Shown: positions 1 to 7,894 of the stretch, in pieces | How positions within the stretch are numbered: position 1 is the stretch's first letter | How the letters are laid out: each line of letters starts with the position of its first letter | Source: a virus | IMG/VR virus record: IMGVR_UViG_3300048912_000069 | Span: 1 to 41,965 of that record | DNA length: 41,965 nucleotides | Strand: one strand, 5' to 3' | The notes under the pieces: generated by a model | The model's database searches: none | What the model was told of the DNA's origin: nothing | The model's input: only the letters and a program-made list of their open reading frames with translations | Translations under genes and position numbers: made by a program

Positions 1-34
1 TGACGGGATCGAGCGCACTCCCGCCCTGGCGTAC
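1..34. repeat. Left terminal sequence, near-identical to right end
   Basis: Bases 1-34 match 41932-41965 with mismatches only at positions 18 (C versus A) and 32 (T versus G). Both copies lie in the same minus-strand frame and encode VRQGG-S/I-ALDPV. Most simply this is the overlap of a circular or circularly permuted genome. The two mismatches would be strain variation or contig-end error. Confidence 0.6.
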
Positions 35-712
35 ATTGATCGGGGAAATGTAATTCTGCTTATTGATGCTTCCGAGAAGCGCCTGAGCCGTGGCGATATC
101 GCCACGCGCCATGGCCTGCTGCGCTTGAGCAACCATCTTCGCCATATCAACCGGAGCATGCGAAGCGATAAGCTGCTTCGTGAACTCCTCCGGGTTCATG
201 GTGTAATCGCTGTAATCCTTCACCGGATCGCCACTAAGACTCATCGGATAGGACTGGGGAGCCGTTGGTTGCGGTGAGGGCCGCGGCTGCGCAGGGGGGC
301 CAGATTGAGGCGGCGTGGCCTGAGGCAGATTGCCATTATCCTCCACACCACCCGAGCCATAGGCGCCGCGATTGTCATCGCCGGGAACATTGCTCACATT
401 GTCGGTCGGGGACTGACCGCCAATACCGAACATGCGGCCAATTATCTGACCCTGCTTCGTGGAAAGGTCTACTTGCTGGTCCTGCGTCTTCTTATAGATG
501 CTCTTCGCAGCAAGAGCCTCCGCCAGCTTCGCCGCGCCTTGCGTCCAGGAGGTTCGGCCACGTGCTGTGCCAGAATCCTGAAGGCTTTGCTGCTGGAGCG
601 CCTGGGCGAGCGCCTGTTGGCGCTGGATCGCCTGTTGCTGAACGGCAAGAGCCGCAGACCCGGCAGGATCGAACGGATTGACGAAGCTGACGGGCTGGAT
701 GTTGCCGGCCAT
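1..712 (-). CDS. Internal virion protein, N-terminal part (runs off left end)
   Basis: Open frame of 237 codons from ATG at 710-712, with no stop before position 1. It starts in a TGATG overlap with the stop of the upstream gene. The N-terminal 60 residues are Gln/Ala-rich helix; a Pro/Gly/Gln-rich linker follows, then helical sequence with KDYSDYTMNPEEF. The last visible residues are VRQGGSALDPV. The gene entering from the right end begins VRQGGIALDPVTHEV, so the two pieces are most likely one protein of about 545 residues split by the cut in a circular genome. Its place between tail-tube genes and the giant virion protein suggests an internal or ejection protein; no family function is recognised. 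Confidence 0.8.
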   Translation of the reverse strand, partial: MAGNIQPVSFVNPFDPAGSAALAVQQQAIQRQQALAQALQQQSLQDSGTARGRTSWTQGAAKLAEALAAKSIYKKTQDQQVDLSTKQGQIIGRMFGIGGQSPTDNVSNVPGDDNRGAYGSGGVEDNGNLPQATPPQSGPPAQPRPSPQPTAPQSYPMSLSGDPVKDYSDYTMNPEEFTKQLIASHAPVDMAKMVAQAQQAMARGDIATAQALLGSINKQNYISPINVRQGGSALDPV

Positions 713-2106
713 CACGCCACCTGCCCGTAATCTACAAGAAGGTATCCGCTGTGGGTGCGAAGCACCGCTTCGGGCTTAATGCGCAGAACGTCTTGCGCCA
801 TGACCCCTATATGGCGCCGCGCTCGATCCCAAATATACGAGTATTCGAACACCGGCAGGCCAAGGACATCCGTTTTGCCGATGCGGCGGATATCGCTCTT
901 CAATCTGCGATCGGAAGCCATGATCGCGGCCGATCCGATCGAGAACAGCCCGTTCATGAAATTGTTGTAATTGTCCTGGTTCATCTGAGCGGATTTGTAG
1001 ACATTGCCAGCCACATCCGTCTGACCGGCCTGTGACTGCGGCACGGGTTGGAATTGTGGATTTTGAATCTGAGTGGATGCGCGGAGCGCGTTCAGTTCGT
1101 TCAGCGGAATATCGCGGAGAGCGGACTGCTCCTGCAAACCTTGCGCACGCGCAGCATTGTCCGCTTGGTTGGCGGACTGCGCTTGTGCAAAGGCCTGCGC
1201 CTCCGCAGCATTCCCGAACTGACCCGAAGAAATGGCCTGATCGTAGGCTTGCTGTTGCGCTTGGTTTGCAAAAGCGGCTTGAGCGGCATTCTGGCCGAAC
1301 CGTTGCTGCTGCGCTTGGTTGGCGAAATTGCCCGCCGCCTGAGTTTCGCCGACCGACTGCTGGCGCGCGGCAAGGCTGTTGCCGAACAGGTTCTGTTGCT
1401 CTTGGTTTCCGGCACCGATCGCGCTGAAGAGCGCTTGATTATAGGCGTCGTTTTTGGCCTGATCGAATTGGGTCTGAGCCTTGCCATAGGCCCCAGACCC
1501 GAACTGAACCCCCATGTTTGCCAGCTTGGCGTCCTGCTGATTCTGGGCGTTGGTCCATTGCGGATTGAGCCGGGACGTGGCTTGGGCATATTCCGCAGCC
1601 TGCGTTCTCAGGTTGGCCGCATTGAAGTCATCAACCCCGTACAGACCAGGGGCGTGCGAGAAATCCAATCCGGTTTGGATCGGGCCGCCGCCAGAAAAAC
1701 CGCTCTGAACACCCGGAACCCCTGAAATACTCGTCTGGACTTGGCCCGGTGAAGCGCCGCCGTGGAGCGCCGGAAGACCCGATGTGTCGATCGGGCTCTT
1801 GAGCGCTGAGCCTGCCTGGTCGGCAATGCCGAACCCCAAGTTTGAAAGCTGCTCATTTTGCTTGAGCTGGTTCGTGAGCTGCGCCTGCGCGTCAGGCGCC
1901 AGCGTGACATCTTGGCGATAATGGGGGGCGCCCGAAGCATCCGTGCCGACGTTGCTATAAACCGAGTTTCCGAACGGCGTGTATTGATCGACGCGGTTGA
2001 GCGCCGCATTATACTGCGCGGTCTGCTGGTTGCTCTGAGTTTGAGCCTGCGCCGTCTGATAAGGATCGGGCGTGCTAGGTTGGTCTTTTCCGAAAAGGTC
2101 GCCCAT
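712..2106 (-). CDS. Virion protein with C-terminal S74-type chaperone domain
   Basis: 464 residues. The middle (about 170-330) is Gln/Asn/Ala-rich helix with a repeated FANQAQQQ segment. The C-terminal 67 residues resemble the Peptidase_S74 intramolecular chaperone of tail fibres: SDRRLKSDI, GLPVFEYSY, GVMAQDVL, PEAV, GYLLVDY. In known members this domain trimerises the protein and may cleave itself at the Ser-Asp (here S398-D399). It lies next to internal virion genes rather than the tail fibre, as in many related podovirus genomes where such genes are called tail fibre domain proteins. The stop overlaps the next start (TGATG at 710-714). The domain is seen; the role as fibre or ejection protein is inferred. 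Confidence 0.8.
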   Translation of the reverse strand: MGDLFGKDQPSTPDPYQTAQAQTQSNQQTAQYNAALNRVDQYTPFGNSVYSNVGTDASGAPHYRQDVTLAPDAQAQLTNQLKQNEQLSNLGFGIADQAGSALKSPIDTSGLPALHGGASPGQVQTSISGVPGVQSGFSGGGPIQTGLDFSHAPGLYGVDDFNAANLRTQAAEYAQATSRLNPQWTNAQNQQDAKLANMGVQFGSGAYGKAQTQFDQAKNDAYNQALFSAIGAGNQEQQNLFGNSLAARQQSVGETQAAGNFANQAQQQRFGQNAAQAAFANQAQQQAYDQAISSGQFGNAAEAQAFAQAQSANQADNAARAQGLQEQSALRDIPLNELNALRASTQIQNPQFQPVPQSQAGQTDVAGNVYKSAQMNQDNYNNFMNGLFSIGSAAIMASDRRLKSDIRRIGKTDVLGLPVFEYSYIWDRARRHIGVMAQDVLRIKPEAVLRTHSGYLLVDYGQVA

Positions 2107-2145
2107 TTTCCACCGTCTGCTGAGTGTGCAGATGGTGGAGCGCGC

Positions 2146-2685
2146 TTAGGCGTTGGCTTCCATCGAATGGGTGGAACTATATTCGATTTCATTCGTCGGC
2201 GCAACAGGGTGCCGAAGCCATTTCTCGGCTTCCTCCCGCAGCATTCCCATGACGATACTATCTTCATCGCCGTAACCGCGCCGGATCACTCCTTCGACGC
2301 GGAAACCAAGCTTCGTGTTGAAATTGATCGCCGCATTATTTGAAGCGGCCGATATCGCGGTGATGCGCTGCAATCCGAGCTGTTCGAATGGATAGCCGAG
2401 AAAGACGCGCAGGGCTCCCCTTGTCGCCCATCTTGGATGCTCTGAGGCAATGGCCACTTCCGCCGATCGATAACGCTTGTTGACCCCTAACACCGCCATG
2501 GCGGCGAGGATTTTGCCATCTTCCCCAACAGCAATGACCTGTGCCTGCCCTTTGCGCTCGTCGCTCATATGCGGTATGCGGGAAGCAATCCAATCGAACA
2601 AACGTTCGTCGTTGGCCACAATCACCCGATTACTGTTCGGGATGGGCTCGACAATCAATAGACACCGCCCCGGCTCTGCTCCCAT
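2146..2685 (-). CDS. GNAT-family N-acetyltransferase
   Basis: 179 residues with a GNAT fold. The acetyl-CoA motif A region is RWATRGALRVFLGYPFEQLG, followed by a motif B-like stretch with SNNAAINFNTKLGF and a terminal R-GYGDEDSIVMGML segment. GNAT proteins transfer acetyl groups to amines; the phage substrate is unknown. The gene sits among virion genes and overlaps the tail protein by 31 nt. An alternative TTG start at 2658 would give a tight TTGA overlap and a start MIVEPIPN, which looks equally natural. Such GNAT genes are common beside podovirus head-tail genes. Confidence 0.8.
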   Translation of the reverse strand: MGAEPGRCLLIVEPIPNSNRVIVANDERLFDWIASRIPHMSDERKGQAQVIAVGEDGKILAAMAVLGVNKRYRSAEVAIASEHPRWATRGALRVFLGYPFEQLGLQRITAISAASNNAAINFNTKLGFRVEGVIRRGYGDEDSIVMGMLREEAEKWLRHPVAPTNEIEYSSTHSMEANA

Positions 2686-4454
2686 GCAAAGTCAGTGCTC
2701 GACCACTCCACCGAAATACTCTTGGTCACCGCTTTCATGCGGATCGTGGCGGAAAAACCAATCCCACCCAGCCACAGCCAATCCTTGGTCGTCATGAACG
2801 GAAAGGCCCAAGGGGTCGAGTTCCACGGGCTTGTGTTCCACGGAGGAGAGGACGTTCCGCTAGAAAGCGTGGGGGTTGATGTTGGGTCGGACGTTGAGAA
2901 ATCGACGGACAGGCCAACTGACGGGTTGAAGGCCCCATTGACGGTGACGATCGGGCGCACGGTTGAAAACAGCTTTTCCAGGCCCGGTGCGCCAAAATAG
3001 CTATAGGCTGGCATCACATCGGTTTTGATCGCCGCGCCATTATCGTCGTTGCCCGTCTCGGCTTTGTATACCGCAGTGGGGCCTCCGAAATAAGGATTGT
3101 CCCCAAACAGAGCGAGGCAGCGCGCGGGCAAATTGACGTAGCGGCACCAGGCATTCGTGATCGTGTTCATCACGAATTGAACGGTGTTGCTGTCTGTCAC
3201 CCCGGGAGCGTTGCAGAAAATCTTGTTGCCCAGAGGATAGAGTAGAATCTGCCAACCGAACACACCTTTGTTCAATTCGATCAAACTATTGATCGTGTTG
3301 GTGATCTTGAAGCTGATCGCATCGCTCTGGCTCTGGCGATTGGTGAAGGCGGCCTTCGAGATGGGAACAAGGCCGTCTTCGCATATCAGGATCGTATCGG
3401 TACCAACCCTGGCCCAGAAGCGCTGTCCCACGGGTTTGCCGATGCGGAAATTACCGACCAGCGTGAATGATCCTGCCGTATCGGGATCAATGCCCTGATA
3501 AAGGACGACCTCGCCTTCCGAAGAGACGAATGCGGCATAATCGGTGGTTCCCAATTCGGACGCGACAGTCCAGGCAACCATTCCCTGCAGAGATCCCCCA
3601 AGGACGTATAGTGAACTCAGATCGATCGCGCTCGCGGTACCGGCGATGGAATTGACCGGCAGATACCAAACTCGAAAACTATTTGCCTCCGTGAACCACA
3701 GGCGACGAGCATAGACCTGCACATCCTTGAACAGGGATGGATTGACGCTGTTGCCGCTGATATCCGTGCCCGTGATCGACGGGCCATAAGTGTAAGACCC
3801 GACCGGGGAGGCATTCGATCCAGGGTTTGACGCCATCGTATAGGTGAAAGTGTTGGCGCCCGTCACGGTGATCGGCTTGGCAGTGACGTTATAGGCCGAA
3901 GGGGTTGCCCCGGTGACCGTGACCGTCCGGCCCGTCGCCAGGCCATGCGCGGTAGCGGTCGTGACCGTGGCAGTCGTCCCGGAAAAGGTGATGCTGGAGA
4001 TAGTTGCCCCAACCCCTGTATCGATCGGGGTCCAGGTCGTTCCGTCATAGAGGCGCGGTTTATCCACCCCGTTCACGGCATAGAGGAATTGCCCTCCAGG
4101 CGTGCCGAAATTGACGAATTGCCAGCGGGCATTCGTGAGCCCTGAAACCACCGCGGCGCCTACGACCCCTGTGCTGGTGGCATCGTAAAACGCCGTTCCC
4201 GAGGCCGCGAACATCTTCTTGGTTGTCGCGGACTGATAGGTCAGCAGGCTTTCAACCGGATTGGCGAACCCTGTTACCCAAGCGGCATAGCCTTTGCGGA
4301 TAGAGACGCTGGTCGTCCCCGGAACCCAATTGTCCATGATCACGGCATCTGTCGGCTTCATGGCAGCGATGGAATCCCGCGCGTTCAATCCCCCCACAGG
4401 GGCGGGAATTGAGCCGGTTCGGATACGGGAGGCGCGGGCGGCGACGTGCATCAC
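2655..4454 (-). CDS. Tail tube / nozzle-like protein (tubular B-like)
   Basis: About 599 residues. The N-terminus PAPVGGLNARDSIAAMKPTDA followed by DNWVPG is the hallmark of a podovirus tail protein family related to T7 gp12 and P22 gp10. A Thr/Val/Gly-rich insert (about 165-225) looks like a beta domain. The first codon is GTG at 4454 or, more likely, ATG at 4451 in a TGATG overlap with the previous stop. It should form the distal tail tube, attached to the adaptor encoded just upstream. Confidence 0.85.
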   Translation of the reverse strand: MMHVAARASRIRTGSIPAPVGGLNARDSIAAMKPTDAVIMDNWVPGTTSVSIRKGYAAWVTGFANPVESLLTYQSATTKKMFAASGTAFYDATSTGVVGAAVVSGLTNARWQFVNFGTPGGQFLYAVNGVDKPRLYDGTTWTPIDTGVGATISSITFSGTTATVTTATAHGLATGRTVTVTGATPSAYNVTAKPITVTGANTFTYTMASNPGSNASPVGSYTYGPSITGTDISGNSVNPSLFKDVQVYARRLWFTEANSFRVWYLPVNSIAGTASAIDLSSLYVLGGSLQGMVAWTVASELGTTDYAAFVSSEGEVVLYQGIDPDTAGSFTLVGNFRIGKPVGQRFWARVGTDTILICEDGLVPISKAAFTNRQSQSDAISFKITNTINSLIELNKGVFGWQILLYPLGNKIFCNAPGVTDSNTVQFVMNTITNAWCRYVNLPARCLALFGDNPYFGGPTAVYKAETGNDDNGAAIKTDVMPAYSYFGAPGLEKLFSTVRPIVTVNGAFNPSVGLSVDFSTSDPTSTPTLSSGTSSPPWNTSPWNSTPWAFPFMTTKDWLWLGGIGFSATIRMKAVTKSISVEWSSTDFAWEQSRGGVY

Positions 4455-5188
4455 ACACGACCGGGGAAGTTGCCGTCACCGGTCTGGCTGTATCCGTCTC
4501 CCAAAAAGTTGCCGTACTGCGTATCGGACGTGTTCATCGCCAGCGTGCGACCGCCGAACGACCGGGCGCGCTCGCGATCCACGCAAGCCTGCCACGCCGC
4601 TTTCTCTTCGGAATAATCCATCCGCTTCGCAGCGAGCCAGCGCCACTTCACACCCAAGACCATCACATCGTCTGGCAATAGGAACGTGTCGGTATCGGCG
4701 AGCCATTGGCTTTGGGGCGTTCCCGAGGCAGACTGGCACCAATTGTTCGAGAAATATTCGATGACGACCGTCTGGCCGTTATAGGTGCTGTCCGGGACCG
4801 GATCGAAATAGATCTTCCCATCCATGATCCGGTAACGCTGATACGGGAATATGTTGATATATCCCGATTTCAGCGCCTGCCATTCCTGCGCGGTCAATGG
4901 GCCGTTGACGGGCCAGCGCTGGGACGTGTTCCAGATCGTGCTTGGCTGATAGCGGTTGTAATCGGTCGGGAAATCGTAAGCCGCCTGACCCGATGCCATG
5001 ATCAGCGTCTGTACCCCATTGAGCTGCGACCAGCTTCCTTCGTCAGACGCCCTTTCCCGACCCTCGCGATTGGCGAGGGCGAGGAGCTGGCGCGCCTGCT
5101 GATCGGTGGATGTGACGATCGCGGAAGGCTGGGGAATGCCAACCTCCGCGCAAACCGCCTGCATCAGCCCAAGAAGCGTGTCGCCCAC
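4451..5188 (-). CDS. Tail adaptor protein (tubular A / gp4-like)
   Basis: 245 residues, GTG start at 5188. The helical N-terminus MGDTLLGLMQAVCAEVGI and the region SDQQARQLLALANREGRE are typical of podovirus head-to-tail adaptors. These bind under the portal and connect it to the tail tube. The C-terminal part holds FLLPDDVMVLGVKWRWLAAKR and an ERARSFGGR element. It lies directly before the tail-tube gene with a 4-nt overlap, the conserved order for this pair. Family assignment is from sequence style and position. Confidence 0.8.
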   Translation of the reverse strand: MGDTLLGLMQAVCAEVGIPQPSAIVTSTDQQARQLLALANREGRERASDEGSWSQLNGVQTLIMASGQAAYDFPTDYNRYQPSTIWNTSQRWPVNGPLTAQEWQALKSGYINIFPYQRYRIMDGKIYFDPVPDSTYNGQTVVIEYFSNNWCQSASGTPQSQWLADTDTFLLPDDVMVLGVKWRWLAAKRMDYSEEKAAWQACVDRERARSFGGRTLAMNTSDTQYGNFLGDGYSQTGDGNFPGRV

Positions 5189-5190
5189 AA

Positions 5191-5559
5191 TCAGGCGCTC
5201 AGCATGGCCCCGAACAGCGTCGGCGACAGCATGACGAACTGCGCCCCCTTATTCGCGGCCACGGAGAATCCCGCATTGGTCGAGCCGTTGTTGATGGCGG
5301 CACCGCTGGTCGGATAGACCAGAAGGGTGTTCGCCCCATTGTTGAACACGCGAAAATAGTCACCCGGCTGCATATAGCTCGGGGCGATACAGCCGGTGCC
5401 CGAAGCTACAGTCGTGAACTGGCTGTTCGTTGCGGACAGCGCCAGCGCGTCTGCCTGCGTGGAGCCGGTCGCGGTAAGACCCGCATTTGCGCCACCAATA
5501 ATGGCGCTAGCCTGCGCTGCCGGAGTGCCGGAGCCCATCGCGTTCTGCTTGAAAGTCAT
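5191..5559 (-). CDS. Small beta-rich virion protein
   Basis: 122 residues, rich in Ala, Gly, Thr and Ser. The second half, GDYFRVFNNGANTLLVYP followed by SGAAINNG, is a short beta domain seen in many phage structural genes. It starts in an ATGA overlap with the upstream gene. It may decorate the head or connector; no experimentally defined homologue is recognised. A similar small gene lies at 11741-12034. Confidence 0.6.
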   Translation of the reverse strand: MTFKQNAMGSGTPAAQASAIIGGANAGLTATGSTQADALALSATNSQFTTVASGTGCIAPSYMQPGDYFRVFNNGANTLLVYPTSGAAINNGSTNAGFSVAANKGAQFVMLSPTLFGAMLSA

Positions 5560-6212
5560 GCTTCTTCCCTTCTTGGACGGCCGGGGCCGCGTTTGACGGG
5601 CTCTTCACCCTCGGGGGAAATCGAGGCGCGCAACTCAGCAATCTGCCGCTGCATCTCCGCCATTTCCTCGGCGTGCTTCGCCTCAAGCTTGTTGACGAAC
5701 GACGCGTCCTTGGCCTGGTCGAGGAATGCGATCGCCGCATCGCGCAGGGCACGACCGCCATGCCCAAGGCCGTTCAAGGCGGTGTCCGACACTTCCGATA
5801 GCTGCTCGACGGTATAGATGTTCAGGGCATTGAATTCCTGAACCTGCTGCTTGTTGAGCTTTGCCCATTCGGTCAGCGGCATGCCTTCCTGAATGGCCTT
5901 CTGGCCCTGCTTGTACGCGGCCCATTGAGCAGGCCAGCGCGCACTATCAGCGGGAATACCCAATGCGCTGGTTTCTTCCGGCGTCAGACGCGCCAGACGA
6001 TCCACGACCTTGGTTTTGTCGCCAGGGGTGTAGATCTTCACCATGATCTTGGTGTCATAGTGCGGCTTGCCGAGCTGCTGGCTCTTGAACTCGTTGTAGA
6101 TCGGCTCGTCTCGAAACTCGACGTAAAGCCCCTTATCGCTGCCATAGGATACGGAGCGAACGTCTCCGTTGCCCTGCACTTCGCCCTGCGCGAATTCCGG
6201 AATATCCAACAT
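5556..6212 (-). CDS. Conserved phage protein with coiled coil and AT-hook-like tail
   Basis: 218 residues after a strong GGAGGA site. The N-terminal 70 residues are a small beta domain (VYSYGSDKG-like region, KPHYDTKIMVKIYTPGD). Residues about 120-165 (LNIYTVEQLSEVSDTALNGLG) look like a helix-hairpin-helix fold. Next comes a coiled coil (about 168-200), and the C-terminus is KRGPGRPRREEA. The RGPGRPR core matches an AT-hook, a minor-groove DNA-binding motif. Its place between capsid and tail genes suggests a virion or assembly role, perhaps with DNA contact. Function is not known. Confidence 0.7.
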   Translation of the reverse strand: MLDIPEFAQGEVQGNGDVRSVSYGSDKGLYVEFRDEPIYNEFKSQQLGKPHYDTKIMVKIYTPGDKTKVVDRLARLTPEETSALGIPADSARWPAQWAAYKQGQKAIQEGMPLTEWAKLNKQQVQEFNALNIYTVEQLSEVSDTALNGLGHGGRALRDAAIAFLDQAKDASFVNKLEAKHAEEMAEMQRQIAELRASISPEGEEPVKRGPGRPRREEA

Positions 6213-6245
6213 CGAAAATCCTCCGGGGGATATCGGGGGAATGTC

Positions 6246-6276
6246 CCGACCAGCACTCCCCCGAGATACTGGTCGG
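6246..6276 (-). terminator. Stem-loop between head genes
   Basis: A perfect 8-bp inverted repeat (CCGACCAG at 6246-6253 and CTGGTCGG at 6269-6276) with a 15-nt loop. The stem extends by two pairs past one mismatch. It lies in the 78-nt gap between two structural genes. There is no U tract, so it may be a partial terminator or an mRNA processing or stability element rather than a strong terminator. Confidence 0.35.
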
Positions 6277-6290
6277 AACTCTCAGGCTGA

Positions 6291-6872
6291 TTAGGTGATC
6301 GCGCCTTGCGCAAACGGCCGGTTGATCTGGACCACCGCCTGCGTGGACGAGAGCGCCACGGCGGCATTGCCCTGACCAACGGTCTGGGACACAGCCGTCG
6401 CGAACACCGCGTTCAGCACCTGCTTGCCCGCCACACCGGTGGGCGAAACGACGCCGGAAGCCTGCCAATAGACAGGATTGCCAGCGGCTGGTGTGCCCTG
6501 AACCGTCGCGATTGCGTTGCCCTGGATCTGGAACCATCCGAACTGGCCCACAGTGCCGGAGGAAACCGCAACCACCAGCGGGCGGCCGGTATTGGCGGTG
6601 CCAGCCCAAGCCGTCGCATTGTCGATCAAGATGCCACCCGAAATGGAGGGAGTGACTTCGCACCATGTGCCCGCAGCGATCGTGCCGCTGAAGCGCATGT
6701 ACTGGAATTCACCGCCGCCAAGGTTCGGATCGTAACCTACGACCGTCTGGAGGTAGAAGTTCTGACGGCCGGAACCGGTGCCCGCAGTCAGGTTGAGATA
6801 GCCAGGTCCGGCATTGTCGACCACAGAAAGATCGACTTCGCCGAAGAGCTGGTTGACGGATACAAAAGCCAT
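6291..6872 (-). CDS. Probable capsid decoration / head protein
   Basis: 193 residues, predicted all-beta, with a strong GGGAGG site before the ATG. Features include GEFQYMRFSGTIAAGTWCEVT, a GRPLVVAVSSGTVGQFGWFQ segment and an INRPFAQGAIT ending. It immediately follows the major capsid gene, the usual place for a capsid-stabilising or decoration protein. The family is a recurring phage structural one, but the decoration role is inferred from position and fold. Confidence 0.65.
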   Translation of the reverse strand: MAFVSVNQLFGEVDLSVVDNAGPGYLNLTAGTGSGRQNFYLQTVVGYDPNLGGGEFQYMRFSGTIAAGTWCEVTPSISGGILIDNATAWAGTANTGRPLVVAVSSGTVGQFGWFQIQGNAIATVQGTPAAGNPVYWQASGVVSPTGVAGKQVLNAVFATAVSQTVGQGNAAVALSSTQAVVQINRPFAQGAIT

Positions 6873-6887
6873 TGCCGTGATCCTCCC

Positions 6888-7880
6888 TTAGGCCGTGAGC
6901 AAGCCCTGGAGCGAAGCGTTGGACAGGGTCATATTCCCCGCCCACACGATCAGCTTGACCATGGCATCCTGATTGACGGATTCGCGCTCACCACCGAGAG
7001 CCTCGAAGTTCCGGCCCGCTGCCGGGCGGAAATAGATGTAATCGGTGTTGAGGAAGTACATCGAGTTGACCGGGCAGCCGCCGCCGACACCGCCATCGAA
7101 CACAACGTCGGCCGTCTCGTACTTCAGCGACGGCTCAAGGGTCTTGCTCGACCCATCAGCGTTGCCGATGCGCTGGATCGCCTGAAGGCTCTCCCAATAG
7201 AGGCGGTAATAGTTGTTGTCCGCGACGATCAGGTCCGGCTTGTCGGTCGCGCGCTTCAGCTGGAGCCACAAGCGGTTCATGTACGACGTGATATTCGCCG
7301 AAGTCGCCGCTGCGCCGCCATTGGTGGCGGAGCTGAACACCTTGTTGCGGAAGAACGAGCCGACCGTGGTCGAGCGATCGATGCCGCCAACAGTCCCCGT
7401 GGTGGGGGTGGACGAAACCAGCAGCTGCAAGCCGCCGATCTGGCGGCCACCATCAGCGGTACCATCCGAATAGCAATCGAGCGCGATGTTGTTCATGATC
7501 GTCTTCTCGGCATTCGAGATGCGCGAGGTGAGCAGATCGATGATCGCGGCTTCACCCGAATTCTGGATCATCTCCAGACCGGAGATCGAGACGGCAACCG
7601 CCGCCTGCGCGTAATTGTACTCAGCCGAGGTGAACACGTCGCTGGGCGAGATATTCAGGGCTTCATAGCCCGAATAACGCTTGTACGTGCCGTTTTCGGC
7701 ATACTCCATTTCCTGGACGATGGTCCGACCGCCGTTGACGGTCTTCCGCTTGCCCTTCCGCTCAAGGCGGTGAAGGAGTTCGTTGTTCTTCGAAACGTTG
7801 TCCGCCAGCTTGCCGGTGCGGCTGCGCAGCGTGGTCGTCACGATTTCGTTCATCGTGGACGAAGGATTGACGAGTCCCAT
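6888..7880 (-). CDS. Major capsid protein
   Basis: 330 residues, a normal length for a podovirus coat protein of the HK97 fold. The N-terminal arm starts GLVNPSSTMNEIVTTTLRSR and is followed by KGKRKTVNGGRTIVQEMEY (E-loop-like). A long helix near 85-130 carries SGLEMIQNSGEAAIIDLLTSR. The end YFRPAAGRNFEALGGERESVNQDAMV and VWAGNMTLSNAS is typical of this coat family. It lies directly downstream of the scaffold gene. It forms the icosahedral shell around the DNA. Confidence 0.9.
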   Translation of the reverse strand: MGLVNPSSTMNEIVTTTLRSRTGKLADNVSKNNELLHRLERKGKRKTVNGGRTIVQEMEYAENGTYKRYSGYEALNISPSDVFTSAEYNYAQAAVAVSISGLEMIQNSGEAAIIDLLTSRISNAEKTIMNNIALDCYSDGTADGGRQIGGLQLLVSSTPTTGTVGGIDRSTTVGSFFRNKVFSSATNGGAAATSANITSYMNRLWLQLKRATDKPDLIVADNNYYRLYWESLQAIQRIGNADGSSKTLEPSLKYETADVVFDGGVGGGCPVNSMYFLNTDYIYFRPAAGRNFEALGGERESVNQDAMVKLIVWAGNMTLSNASLQGLLTA

Positions 7881-7894
7881 GGCCTAAATGCCCC

